A stretch of DNA of 43,809 nt, from the NCBI GenBank assembly GCA_015066365.1, contig SVON01000013.1:1-43809 (forward strand), written 5' to 3'. The translations under genes and the position numbers were made by a program. This document shows, piece after piece, positions 1 through 8,357 of the stretch. The notes below the pieces were generated by a model that ran no database searches, was not told the origin of the DNA, and saw nothing but the letters and a program-made list of their open reading frames with translations. The first letter of the stretch is position 1, and every line of letters begins with the position of its first letter. The stretch comes from Oscillospiraceae bacterium (lineage in GTDB: Bacteria; Bacillota; Clostridia; Oscillospirales; Acutalibacteraceae).

Positions 1-1707
1 TTTAAATGTGGCGATACAGAGTATCGTCAGTCCACATACGACCAGGTATACGATTACGCACTGGATCTTAGAAACTTCCAAAGAGAAAGCCATAACAAAT
101 TTTTGGTACCGATCATGGTTTCTACCAAGGCACCGAAAGTAAATAACACAGTCCAAGAACGGGACCGCATTATTGTTCCGCTTCGTTGCAATGCCGAAAA
201 TATTGCATCTACTATTCAAGCTGTGGCAGACCAATATAATGAGCCGGATTTTGATTATTCTTTGTGGGAGAATTCGGAGTATTTGCCTACGCCCACAATT
301 GTCGAAGCGGCTCAAGCGTTGTATCGCGGTCATAATGTGCATGATATTACTCGCAGCGATGCCGGCGCGGAAAACCTCACTGTTACCACTGATGAGATTA
401 ACCGTATCATCGAACATAGCAAATCCAACGGCCGTAAGTCGATCTGCTTTGTTACTGGTGTACCCGGTGCAGGAAAAACACTGGTTGGTTTGAATATTGC
501 TATTCAGCGTTCAAATGCACAGAAAGGTGAACACGCCGTCTTCCTTTCCGGCAATTTTCCGTTGGTGACAGTACTTCAAGAAGCTCTGGCTCGAGATAAA
601 GTTGAACAGGAAAAACAGCGCGGTAATCGTGTATCCAAGACGGAGGCATTACGTAGCACATCTGCGTTTATTCAGATTATCCATAAATATCGTGATTCAT
701 TTGTTGGTAACACGAATGTTCCGCCTGAGCGTGTAGCAATCTTTGATGAAGCACAACGTGCATGGACTCACGATATGATCGAAAAGTTTATGGCGACCAA
801 AAAGGGCGTATCTCCTTTCCCATATAGTGAGCCCGAGTTTTTGATCAGCACAATGGATCGACACCAGGACTGGGCAGTTGTTATTTGTTTGGTAGGCGGC
901 GGTCAGGAGATTAATACCGGCGAAGCAGGTTTGCCAGAGTGGTTCGATTCTCTGCGCCGAGCATTTCCCAGTTGGGATGTATATATCACACCTCAGCTTA
1001 ATGATGATGAGTATCGCCGCGGTAGAAGCTGGAACAGTATGATGAGTGGTCTTCGTACCTTCGAGAAAGACAAGCTTCATTTGGCAACTTCGGTTCGTTC
1101 TTTCCGAACGCCCGATTTAGCCGCTTTTGTAAAAGCTGTTTTGGATGCGGATACCGATGAAGCAAAGAAGCTGTATCAACGGATAAAAGATAAATATCCG
1201 ATTGTGATAACCCGTAACTTGAATAAGGCAAAAGACTGGGTACGCGATCATTGTCAGGGCACAACTCGTTATGGACTACTCGCCAGCAGTGGCGCATTAC
1301 GGTTGAAACCGGAAGGTATTTTTGTGAAGAATGAGATTTCGGTTGCAAACTGGTTTTTGAATAGCAAAGACGATGTCCGTTCCAGTTATATGCTGGAGGA
1401 TGTTGTAACGGAATTTGATATCCAGGGCCTTGAACTGGATTACTCTGTAGCAGCTTGGGACGCTGACTATCGCTATGTAGATGGTGAATGGACGTATAAC
1501 AATTTCGTCGGCAACCGATGGAATAACGTTGGCTCTGAGGAACGACGCCTATATTTGAAGAACGCATATCGCGTACTGCTAACGCGTGCTCGTCAAGGTA
1601 TGGCAATATTTGTTCCAGCAGGCAGTGACGACGATCAGACCCGCAAACGTGAGTGGTATGACGGGATCTATGGCTATTTGAAAGAAATTGGTATTGCGGA
1701 GATTTGA
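1..1707 (+). CDS. DUF2075-family P-loop ATPase/helicase-like protein (5' partial)
   Basis: The reading frame is open from base 1, so the true start lies left of the window; at least 568 residues are present. Numbering from the TTG codon at 103, a Walker A motif GVPGAGKT sits at residues 119-126 and a Walker B VAIFDEAQ at 211-218. The C-terminal part (VVTEFDIQGLELDY..., then LLTRARQGMAIFVP) is typical of the UvrD-like motifs of DUF2075/COG3410 proteins. The upstream residues (YDQVYDYALDLRNF...VPIMVST) resemble the end of the N-terminal nuclease-like region that often precedes this ATPase. It overlaps the NUDIX gene by 4 bp and heads a compact cluster. Family assignment is good. The biochemical role is unproven; a function in nucleic-acid processing or phage defence is inference. 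Confidence 0.85.
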   Translation, partial: FKCGDTEYRQSTYDQVYDYALDLRNFQRESHNKFLVPIMVSTKAPKVNNTVQERDRIIVPLRCNAENIASTIQAVADQYNEPDFDYSLWENSEYLPTPTIVEAAQALYRGHNVHDITRSDAGAENLTVTTDEINRIIEHSKSNGRKSICFVTGVPGAGKTLVGLNIAIQRSNAQKGEHAVFLSGNFPLVTVLQEALARDKVEQEKQRGNRVSKTEALRSTSAFIQIIHKYRDSFVGNTNVPPERVAIFDEAQRAWTHDMIEKFMATKKGVSPFPYSEPEFLISTMDRHQDWAVVICLVGGGQEINTGEAGLPEWFDSLRRAFPSWDVYITPQLNDDEYRRGRSWNSMMSGLRTFEKDKLHLATSVRSFRTPDLAAFVKAVLDADTDEAKKLYQRIKDKYPIVITRNLNKAKDWVRDHCQGTTRYGLLASSGALRLKPEGIFVKNEISVANWFLNSKDDVRSSYMLEDVVTEFDIQGLELDYSVAAWDADYRYVDGEWTYNNFVGNRWNNVGSEERRLYLKNAYRVLLTRARQGMAIFVPAGSDDDQTRKREWYDGIYGYLKEIGIAEI

Positions 1708-2096
1708 TGATGACCGAAGTAGTAGCAGCCCTCATATGGGACAGAAATAAGTTTATGATCTGCCAACGCCCGGCACATAAAGCGAGAGGACTGCTATGGG
1801 AGTTCGTTGGCGGTAAGGTTGAGTCGGGAGAAGCTAAAGAACAGGCGCTCATTCGCGAGTGTCAAGAAGAACTGGCTGTTACGTTATCAGTTGGTGATGT
1901 GTTTATGGACGTCGTCCATGAGTATCCCGATTTGATGGTGCATCTGACGTTATTTAACGCTACCATCGCTGAGGGAGTACCGCAGAAACTGGAACATAAC
2001 GATATCAAATGGATTACGCCGAGTGAGATTCCAAATTATAATTTCTGCCCGGCGGATGAAGAAATACTGAAGGAGATAATTGATTCATCAAAATAA
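1704..2096 (+). CDS. NUDIX hydrolase, MutT / (deoxy)nucleoside triphosphate pyrophosphohydrolase type
   Basis: A 130-aa protein with a complete Nudix box. G37 is followed after five residues by E43, and after seven more by R51-E52-C-Q-E55-E56-L, fitting GX5EX7REUXEE except that the late Gly is Ala. The QRP...LWEFVGGKVE stretch is typical of MutT-type enzymes that hydrolyse oxidised or non-canonical (d)NTPs to NMP and pyrophosphate. The start ATG overlaps the stop of the upstream ATPase gene (ATGATGA context; ATG at 1704 or 1707), so the two are probably translationally coupled. In this setting it may act on a modified nucleotide or a nucleotide signal rather than doing housekeeping, but the sequence does not show which. 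Confidence 0.9.
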   Translation: MMMTEVVAALIWDRNKFMICQRPAHKARGLLWEFVGGKVESGEAKEQALIRECQEELAVTLSVGDVFMDVVHEYPDLMVHLTLFNATIAEGVPQKLEHNDIKWITPSEIPNYNFCPADEEILKEIIDSSK

Positions 2097-2108
2097 AGTG
2101 GTGTTGCT

Positions 2109-2999
2109 ATGATTGACGAAAACAGATTTGCTTTAATTGAATATAATGGCGTACCGTATCCTGAAGGTTTTGCCTCTAATATTAAAGAGATAGCGGCTCA
2201 CTTTGATAAGTGTGAAATTGAATCTGCAGAAAACTATTCTTTACACACGGAATACAGTTATGGCAAAAGAAAATTTGATAGTAGCTTGCTGTCACGCTTC
2301 GCAGAACTAAAAAGTTCACAAAAGGACGGAGTGCCACAGCTTTGGAAATCTAATAAATGGGCAGAAGAGTTCGCAGAGTTCATTCTTGAATTGACAAAAG
2401 GTAAAAATCCTCCTACGGTAATTGAAGTTCATCCGCCGTTTAATGATTATTGCGATATTGATTGTTTTTTGAATAGATATACAATTTTTGAAAAACGAAT
2501 TCACAGCGTATATCTTAATTCTATTATTGTTATAGAAAATCGTTCCGGCGCTGTTTATAAGGGCGGAAAATTTGTGATTGGTAAAGCAAAAGAGATCGTT
2601 GAACTGTGCCAAAAAATAAAAGATAAAGATATCAATTTAGGTGTTGTTCTGGATTTTCCGCAATTGCTAACTGCAGAGGGAATGGACACATTGAAATTCA
2701 ATGTGGATAAGTATTTATCGCTAGTTGATGACATATCAAAACATCGTGAAGTCATAAAGGGAATTCACATTTGGGGCAAAAAGAAAAGCGCGAGCGGCCG
2801 TTGGGTCGCTCACGCAAGAAATTTGGATACATATTTTGGCGAAAATGCAATATCAAAATCCGCTTTTATTGAAGGTATATTGAATGTTTGCAATGATGAT
2901 ATAAAACGGTTTTTGGTGCCAGAAGTGAATACCGGCGCTGAAGATTTGTCACGCATCACTAATGATGTATTTGGCTTTGAGGAAAAAGTAAATGGTTAA
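2109..2999 (+). CDS. Endonuclease IV / xylose isomerase-like TIM-barrel protein
   Basis: A 296-aa protein that I read as a divergent AP-endonuclease-2-fold TIM barrel (as in Nfo or xylose isomerase). Short strands ending in likely metal ligands occur in the expected order: VIEVHP (E106, H108), IVIENR (E143), GVVLDFP (D182), KGIHIWG (H220), H235 and LVPEVN (E272). It begins 12 bp after the NUDIX stop with only a weak ribosome site and ends overlapping the next gene by 8 bp, so it belongs to the same operon. A metal-dependent hydrolase, nuclease or isomerase role follows from the fold. The substrate is unknown. The assignment comes from motif spacing alone and should be tested by structure prediction. 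Confidence 0.6.
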   Translation: MIDENRFALIEYNGVPYPEGFASNIKEIAAHFDKCEIESAENYSLHTEYSYGKRKFDSSLLSRFAELKSSQKDGVPQLWKSNKWAEEFAEFILELTKGKNPPTVIEVHPPFNDYCDIDCFLNRYTIFEKRIHSVYLNSIIVIENRSGAVYKGGKFVIGKAKEIVELCQKIKDKDINLGVVLDFPQLLTAEGMDTLKFNVDKYLSLVDDISKHREVIKGIHIWGKKKSASGRWVAHARNLDTYFGENAISKSAFIEGILNVCNDDIKRFLVPEVNTGAEDLSRITNDVFGFEEKVNG

Positions 3000-3417
3000 A
3001 GAATTGATGCACGATCCAATATTCCTTGCGGGGAAGTCGGAGTTTGCAACAAAAGAAGATTTGCAGGTCGCGCAGGACTTGATGGATACGCTCATGGCGC
3101 ATAAAGATAGTTGTGTTGGCATGGCGGCGAATATGATCGGTGTGCGAAAGCGCATCATCGCCATCCTTGACGAAAGTGGACGAGCACCTACATATACTGT
3201 GATGCTTAATCCCGAGATCATTAAAAAAGACGGTGCGTATAATACCGAGGAAGGATGTCTATCCCTCCTAGGCGGACCAAGACCTTGCAAACGCTATAAA
3301 TCCATCAAGGTCAAGTATCAGACCTTGGAACTGCAGAACCGCATCAAGACCTACACAGGCTGGACTGCACAGATTATTCAGCACGAGATAGACCATTGTG
3401 ATGGGGTTTTGATTTAA
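2992..3417 (+). CDS. Peptide deformylase-like metalloprotein (short, DefB-like)
   Basis: A 141-aa protein of the peptide deformylase family. The metal site is intact: motif 2 EEGCLS (Cys89) and motif 3 QHEIDH (His131, catalytic Glu132, His135). Motif 1 reads GMAANMIG where classical deformylases have GLAAPQIG, so the oxyanion-stabilising Gln is Met48. The protein is shorter than housekeeping PDFs (about 150-190 aa). This matches a known class of short Gram-positive PDF homologues whose activity is uncertain. It overlaps the TIM-barrel gene by 8 bp and follows a GAGG ribosome site. Removal of N-formyl groups from nascent peptides is the family role; a specialised role in this operon is possible. 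Confidence 0.85.
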   Translation: MVKELMHDPIFLAGKSEFATKEDLQVAQDLMDTLMAHKDSCVGMAANMIGVRKRIIAILDESGRAPTYTVMLNPEIIKKDGAYNTEEGCLSLLGGPRPCKRYKSIKVKYQTLELQNRIKTYTGWTAQIIQHEIDHCDGVLI

Positions 3418-3451
3418 TAAAATGATGTGACAACAAATAAACGGAGGAAGT

Positions 3452-6166
3452 ATGCTTAATCCTGATAAAAACTTAATACTGATTAAGGGTGAAGACAAAA
3501 CCGATTCCGTTTTATCTTGGCGTTTTGATAAATACAAACCGGTTGTATACATCACCTACAGCAATCATAAAACCTATCCATATAACAGTGCTGATGTGCG
3601 ATTTCTAAAAGACCCCAAGATTATTTTGTTGGATGACCGCATAGCGCTGAGGGACGAAATCCCTCTATCCGGCGCTATAACGCTTCAATTTTTCGGAAAC
3701 TACTGCAGAATTGTTTACAAAACAGGATACCGTGAACTTACACAAAGTGCACGTGTGCGTATTGTCGAATCGGCGTTCCAATCTCTAAAATCCAAGAGTT
3801 GCTTTGATTACCTCAAACAGCTGGCTGTACGGACGGGCCTTGTTGTAGAGGGACATAATATTCTGGCAAAACGGTATGAGAAAATTGACTTTGTTCGCGA
3901 AGATAGTATTCTTGCTGCTTTTTTGAGCGGTAAATACACGAAAGAAACTACTGAAAAGAATACTTCCATTGTATATCCCTTCGGATTTAATCTGAGCCAA
4001 AAGAAAGCTGTTGACAACGCACTTTGCAATCAAATCAGCATTATCGAAGGACCTCCCGGAACGGGGAAAACCCAAACCATACTGAATATTATTGCCAATG
4101 CAGTGATGCGCGGTGAGAGCGTCGCTGTCGTTTCCAGCAACAATTCGGCAACCGCAAATGTTCTTGAAAAACTGGAAAAGTACGGTGTTGATTTTATTGC
4201 CGCTCCTCTTGGCAATTCCTCCAATAAAGAAGCATTTATCGAGTCGCAAGATCCCTCCTTGCCGGATATGCATACTTGGCGCGACAATATGGATGAATTG
4301 TCATCGCTCCGCCAAGAGGAAACAGAACTGGATAAAATGTTGGCTCTGCAAAATGAGCTGTCTGCGATCACTACCGAGCAAGACGCGATTGAAAAAGAGC
4401 AACAGCATTTTACGGACTTTTATAAAACTTTAACCTTTGCCGGTGATTATCCGGCATTTACCAAAAGGATTGCTGCAGCAAAAATTTTAAGATTTAACGC
4501 CGAATATGAACTGCTTCTTGCGTCGCAGACCCAGCTTAGCTTTTTTAAAAAGTTAAGTTTGAAATTCGTTTATGGACTCAAGAATTTCCGCTTTTATGGG
4601 CAAACACCGGAAACAATCTCTCCGTATTGTCAGAACCTGTATTATGATCGTAGGTTAAATGAGATCCAAAAGAGAAGGGCGGAACTGCAAGCAGAATTAT
4701 CAGCATTCAACTTTGAAGAGAAAATGAAGCGGTATTCTGCTTTATCCATGACCGCCTTTAAAGCATCGCTGGCAAAGAAATACGGTAAGGTTGGCGCGCG
4801 CAAATGCTATGATGCTGACGATCTTTGGAAGCATTCAGAGTCTTTTATTTCTGATTATCCGGTGGTACTTAGCACAACCTACTCCCTGCGGGCAAGTCTT
4901 TCAAGTCGGTTTGTATATGATTACTTGATTGTGGACGAAGCTTCTCAAGTTGATTTGGTCACCGGAGCGCTTGCTTTATCCTGTGCAAAGAAGGCTGTTA
5001 TTGTTGGCGATTTAAAGCAACTTCCTAACGTCGTGGAGCAAGAGCAAAGGAAGGTAACGGATGCGATATTCGAACAATTCGGGCTTTCAGAAGCGTATCG
5101 CTATTCAGACCACAGTTTGCTTTCTTCCTTGATATCGCTGTTCCCCTCTGCACCGCATGTCCTTTTACAAGAGCATTACCGTTGCCACCCGGAAATCATC
5201 GGATTTTGTAATCAGCGATTCTACAATAATGAATTGATTGTTTTAACCAAGCCGCACGATGAGCGTCAGCCTCTTATGGTATATAGGACTGCGCCGGGCA
5301 ATCATGCGCGGGAGCGTGTAAATCAGCGGCAGATCGAGGTTATCACAAACGAAGTGTTCCCGCAACAGAAATTAAATCCGGACGATGGATCTGTAGGAAT
5401 TGTCACGCCATATCGCAATCAAGCTGAAGCACTCCAAAAGGCGTTTTCCGGCACTAGTGTAAAGGCAGATACTGCAGATAAATTTCAGGGGCAAGAACGC
5501 AGTGTGATGATCTTCTCCACTGTCGATAATGAAATCGGTGAGTTTGCATCCGATCCCAATCGTCTGAATGTCGCTGTTTCCCGTGCGGTGGATCAGTTTA
5601 TTGTTGTAACTGACGGAAATGATAACGACACAACTTCGCCGATTCACGAGCTGATTGGCTATATTCAATATCACAATCACGAAGTGATTAACAGCGAGAT
5701 CCATTCGGTCTTTGACTACCTGTATAAGAATTGCGCAGATGCTCGAGAAGAAGTCATGCGCAAGTACGGAAAAATATCAGAGATCGATAGCGAAAACCTG
5801 ATGTATGGCGTCATTCGTGATGTGTTGAGTAAGAGCGATTTTTCAAAATACGATGTGGTCCCGCACGTGCCTCTTCGAATGATCCTAAGCGATCTTCAGA
5901 AGCTGAATACACGGGAATTATCCTTTGCGACTAACCATCTGACTCATGTGGATTTTCTGATTTTCTCGCGACTTACCCATCAGCCTGTATTGGTAATTGA
6001 AGTGGATGGCTTTGCTTATCATAATAGTGAAAAGCAGCAAGAGCGGGATCTGGTAAAGAACACCATACTCGAGAAATACAACATTCCTATCCTTCGCTTC
6101 AGCACGATAGCAAGCGGCGAGGAATCAAAGTTGATTTCTGCATTGAACAAAATCAGCGAGATATAA
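3452..6166 (+). CDS. SF1 (UPF1/Dna2-like) helicase with C-terminal restriction-endonuclease-like domain
   Basis: A 904-aa protein. Residues 1-160 are an uncharacterised N-terminal domain. Then come an SF1B helicase Walker A GPPGTGKT (200-207), a predicted coiled insertion (~290-440) and Walker B LIVDEASQVD (D495, E496). Later motifs include GDLKQLPNV, LQEHYRCHP, GIVTPYRNQ, DKFQGQERSVMIFS and LNVAVSRA. The C-terminus resembles DUF2726/DUF559 Vsr-like nucleases: HVDFLIF (D834), then VIEVDGFAYH (E850, D852), then a D-x-x-K-N helix and ILRFS. A strong GGAGG precedes ATG 3452, 34 bp after the PDF-like gene. Helicase plus nuclease architecture is common in antiphage systems. That this module defends against phage is inference. 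Confidence 0.9.
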   Translation: MLNPDKNLILIKGEDKTDSVLSWRFDKYKPVVYITYSNHKTYPYNSADVRFLKDPKIILLDDRIALRDEIPLSGAITLQFFGNYCRIVYKTGYRELTQSARVRIVESAFQSLKSKSCFDYLKQLAVRTGLVVEGHNILAKRYEKIDFVREDSILAAFLSGKYTKETTEKNTSIVYPFGFNLSQKKAVDNALCNQISIIEGPPGTGKTQTILNIIANAVMRGESVAVVSSNNSATANVLEKLEKYGVDFIAAPLGNSSNKEAFIESQDPSLPDMHTWRDNMDELSSLRQEETELDKMLALQNELSAITTEQDAIEKEQQHFTDFYKTLTFAGDYPAFTKRIAAAKILRFNAEYELLLASQTQLSFFKKLSLKFVYGLKNFRFYGQTPETISPYCQNLYYDRRLNEIQKRRAELQAELSAFNFEEKMKRYSALSMTAFKASLAKKYGKVGARKCYDADDLWKHSESFISDYPVVLSTTYSLRASLSSRFVYDYLIVDEASQVDLVTGALALSCAKKAVIVGDLKQLPNVVEQEQRKVTDAIFEQFGLSEAYRYSDHSLLSSLISLFPSAPHVLLQEHYRCHPEIIGFCNQRFYNNELIVLTKPHDERQPLMVYRTAPGNHARERVNQRQIEVITNEVFPQQKLNPDDGSVGIVTPYRNQAEALQKAFSGTSVKADTADKFQGQERSVMIFSTVDNEIGEFASDPNRLNVAVSRAVDQFIVVTDGNDNDTTSPIHELIGYIQYHNHEVINSEIHSVFDYLYKNCADAREEVMRKYGKISEIDSENLMYGVIRDVLSKSDFSKYDVVPHVPLRMILSDLQKLNTRELSFATNHLTHVDFLIFSRLTHQPVLVIEVDGFAYHNSEKQQERDLVKNTILEKYNIPILRFSTIASGEESKLISALNKISEI

Positions 6167-6244
6167 CCGAAAGTTTTTCTTCTTTTTCTCTGGACTTTCG
6201 CAAACTCCTGTGGTACTGTTGTGTACTGCAAAGGAGGTGCGAAT

Positions 6245-6496
6245 ATGGCACGAATAACGGTCAAAGAAGTTTACAGAGGCGAAAAGTACGGCGTGATGAG
6301 CGCGGCGATGGCTGAGTATCTCAAGGATGGCCGTCCGGCAGAGTACGACGAGCGGACTTGGGTGGAGATGCTGATCGTTAAGCATGCGCTGATCGCAGCG
6401 GACAAAATGAAATTAGAGGGCGACTCGATATCGGGAATGACCGATGCTGAGTCGTCCTCTTCTTATGTGAGGTGGGATGAACATGACAACGCTTGA
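6245..6496 (+). CDS. Small conserved hypothetical protein (83 aa)
   Basis: Begins MARITVKEVYRG and ends ...SYVRWDEHDNA. The start is chosen at 6245 because a strong AAAGGAGGTG sits seven bases upstream; an earlier in-frame ATG at 6221 has no such site. The protein is hydrophilic with a central predicted helix (TWVEMLIVKHALIAADKM). I do not recognise a named domain. It overlaps the next gene by 14 bp, so the two are probably co-translated. Such small genes often accompany DUF6809-type proteins and recombinases in Firmicutes mobile elements, so it is probably an element accessory gene; this is inference. Confidence 0.7.
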   Translation: MARITVKEVYRGEKYGVMSAAMAEYLKDGRPAEYDERTWVEMLIVKHALIAADKMKLEGDSISGMTDAESSSSYVRWDEHDNA

Positions 6497-7244
6497 AGAT
6501 CTGTACTACGGCAACATCAGTCCGTGCGAGCACGACATGAAGCGCGGATCGCGGATGGACAAATTGGTGAAGCTTATCTGCAAGAATGAGGAAAGCCTCA
6601 TGTCCACCCTCACCGAACAGCAGAAAGAAACCTTCGAAAAGTTCAAAGACTGCCAAAGTGAGATCTGCGACCTCACTGCTCGCCAGGCGTTCACCGACGG
6701 GTTCATCCTGTCGATCCTACTCAAGCGTGCGGGATGCAAGCGCGTGCGATTCCATGATCTGCGCCACACATTCGCAACCATGGCGTTGGAAAACGGTATG
6801 GACGTGAAAACGCTGTCGGCAACGATAGGCCATGTGTCAGCGGCAACGACGCTGGATATTTACAGCCATATGACCGACACGATGCAGATGCAGGCGGCGG
6901 TGAGCATTGACCGAAAAATCGGCGGCACAAACGCGCAGATGCCCGTGGTAGAGCAAACACCCAAGGAGAGTGAAAAAACGCCCGTAAACGCCCCGTGTGC
7001 GCCCACAGAACCCCATCCCGAACCAGTGCCGAGAAAGATACGCAAGAGCGGCACGGGATGCCTATACCAAATCAACGACAACCTCTGGGAAGGCAGCTTC
7101 TTCCCACGCCTGCCGAACGGCAAGCGAAAGAAATTCAACGTCTACGCTGAGAAGAAAGAGCAATGCGAAATCAAACTCGCCGAGATGATCGAGCGAGTCA
7201 AAGCGGAGATTGCGGAGGAGAAAGAACGGCTCAAAATTCGTTGA
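6483..7244 (+). CDS. DUF6809-like / tyrosine recombinase C-terminal chimera
   Basis: A 253-aa ORF joining two unrelated parts. Residues 1-~78 (LEDLYYGNISP...TARQAFTDGFIL) look like a DUF6809-type small protein. From ~80 the sequence is the C-terminal half of a phage-type integrase: FHDLRHTFATM (H91, R94), IGH (H117), and YSHMTD with nucleophile Y127. The core-binding domain and the first catalytic Arg are absent. After a Pro-rich linker (~150-185) comes a GTGCLYQINDNLWEG domain resembling an integrase arm-type DNA-binding or AP2-like domain. The start at ATG 6483 gives better spacing from GAGGTG than ATG 6477. The fusion probably arose by an in-frame deletion inside a mobile element. Recombinase activity is unlikely. 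Confidence 0.8.
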   Translation: MTTLEDLYYGNISPCEHDMKRGSRMDKLVKLICKNEESLMSTLTEQQKETFEKFKDCQSEICDLTARQAFTDGFILSILLKRAGCKRVRFHDLRHTFATMALENGMDVKTLSATIGHVSAATTLDIYSHMTDTMQMQAAVSIDRKIGGTNAQMPVVEQTPKESEKTPVNAPCAPTEPHPEPVPRKIRKSGTGCLYQINDNLWEGSFFPRLPNGKRKKFNVYAEKKEQCEIKLAEMIERVKAEIAEEKERLKIR

Positions 7245-7250
7245 AGGAGA

Positions 7251-7297
7251 ATTAAAAATGCGGCGGCTCAACAATGCTGAACCGCCGCATTTTTAAT
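7251..7297. terminator. Bidirectional rho-independent terminator
   Basis: A near-perfect 20-bp inverted repeat (attaaaaatgcggcggctca against tgaaccgccgcatttttaat, one mismatch) around a 7-base loop. The A/T tracts on both flanks let it serve both the recombinase-chimera gene on the plus strand and the histidine kinase gene ending at 7293 on the minus strand. Confidence 0.9.
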
Positions 7298-8357
7298 TAG
7301 TGTTATCGAAATGAAGGTTAACAGTAAATGTGCCGTATTTAATTCCAAATTCTTGGCGGAGGTAATTACTCGAGAAAGTAATACCAATATTATGTGTTTC
7401 ACAAATCTGTTTTGCAAAATTCAATCCAAATCCTTGTCCGCCTGTTGAAAGTGCTTTTGCATTTTCGCCTCTAAAACCTTTTTGACAAAGCCGTAATAAT
7501 TCGTTTTCATCACAATATGGTCCTATAGATGAAATTGTAACGTCCAGAACTTCTCCATTTTCTGCAAAATTCACATTAACTGGATACCCGTCTGGTGAGT
7601 ATTTAATGGCGTTTTCAAAGAGGATAAAAAGCAATATTTCAAAAGTTTGATAAATAGGATATCGGTAATCACTTTGCTGAGGGGTATTTAATGATATCCA
7701 GACATTTTTGCGCATATATCCTTTCAATAGCTTGCGCATTTTATCGAACTTTCGAAATATTACAAGAGAAAGAGGCGGGTTCGTTGAGAGTGTCGGATTC
7801 AAAACTGAATCAAAATAGGCGAAGCGATTTGAAATCATATAACTGCAAACATGTACATTTTTCAATGTGTTTAACAATGTTTCAGAATCAAGTCCATCTT
7901 CATCCGATTGACTCTCTAGAAGTTGGTCAATAGTATTTTTAACTTGTCCGTTTAAGGAACGGGTTTCATGCAACAGGTCCTTAATGGCATCCAAATTACG
8001 TTGTAGCGAACCTTTTTCGGATAAACTTTCGGCCGCCTCTTTAGCAATTGCCAAGCAGTTCTCTTCACTTAAAATGGTATTAAAAACACATTCGGTAGAC
8101 TCTGTTGATTTTGCTTTTTTCTTGTCCCATACACCTCGAATTCTTAGTCCCGAAAAAATAATTTTAGTATTGGGAGTAGAATAAACATAGGAAGCTAGCC
8201 CGTGAGGACAACAATAAGATCCCGCAGGGCTTTCAGCCATACGCTCATAATGTTTTAAGCATGTTTCTCGTGTGCAGTTCTTTTTGCAGAATGGCAACAA
8301 GTGAATGTACGAGCCGTCCTCCAAAACACCATTATTAACAACCGGCAGTAGGGACAT
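7293..8357 (-). CDS. Sensor histidine kinase with N-terminal Cys-rich (PocR-like) domain
   Basis: A 354-aa protein from ATG 8357, which overlaps the TAA of the upstream response regulator as TAATG and has GGAGGTG nine bases upstream. The N-terminus carries C24, C28, C33 and C49-C50 in a pattern (FCKKNC...C...YCCPHGL) resembling PocR-type ligand or metal sensor domains. A possible phospho-acceptor helix contains HETRSLN (H130). The HATPase_c domain has N-box FENAIKYSPDG (N249), a G1-like region SSIGPYCDE and G2 GGQGFGL (306-312). No membrane segment is seen, so it should be cytosolic. With the coupled response regulator it forms a two-component pair in AT-rich, probably acquired DNA. The signal sensed is unknown. 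Confidence 0.85.
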   Translation of the reverse strand: MSLLPVVNNGVLEDGSYIHLLPFCKKNCTRETCLKHYERMAESPAGSYCCPHGLASYVYSTPNTKIIFSGLRIRGVWDKKKAKSTESTECVFNTILSEENCLAIAKEAAESLSEKGSLQRNLDAIKDLLHETRSLNGQVKNTIDQLLESQSDEDGLDSETLLNTLKNVHVCSYMISNRFAYFDSVLNPTLSTNPPLSLVIFRKFDKMRKLLKGYMRKNVWISLNTPQQSDYRYPIYQTFEILLFILFENAIKYSPDGYPVNVNFAENGEVLDVTISSIGPYCDENELLRLCQKGFRGENAKALSTGGQGFGLNFAKQICETHNIGITFSSNYLRQEFGIKYGTFTVNLHFDNTN

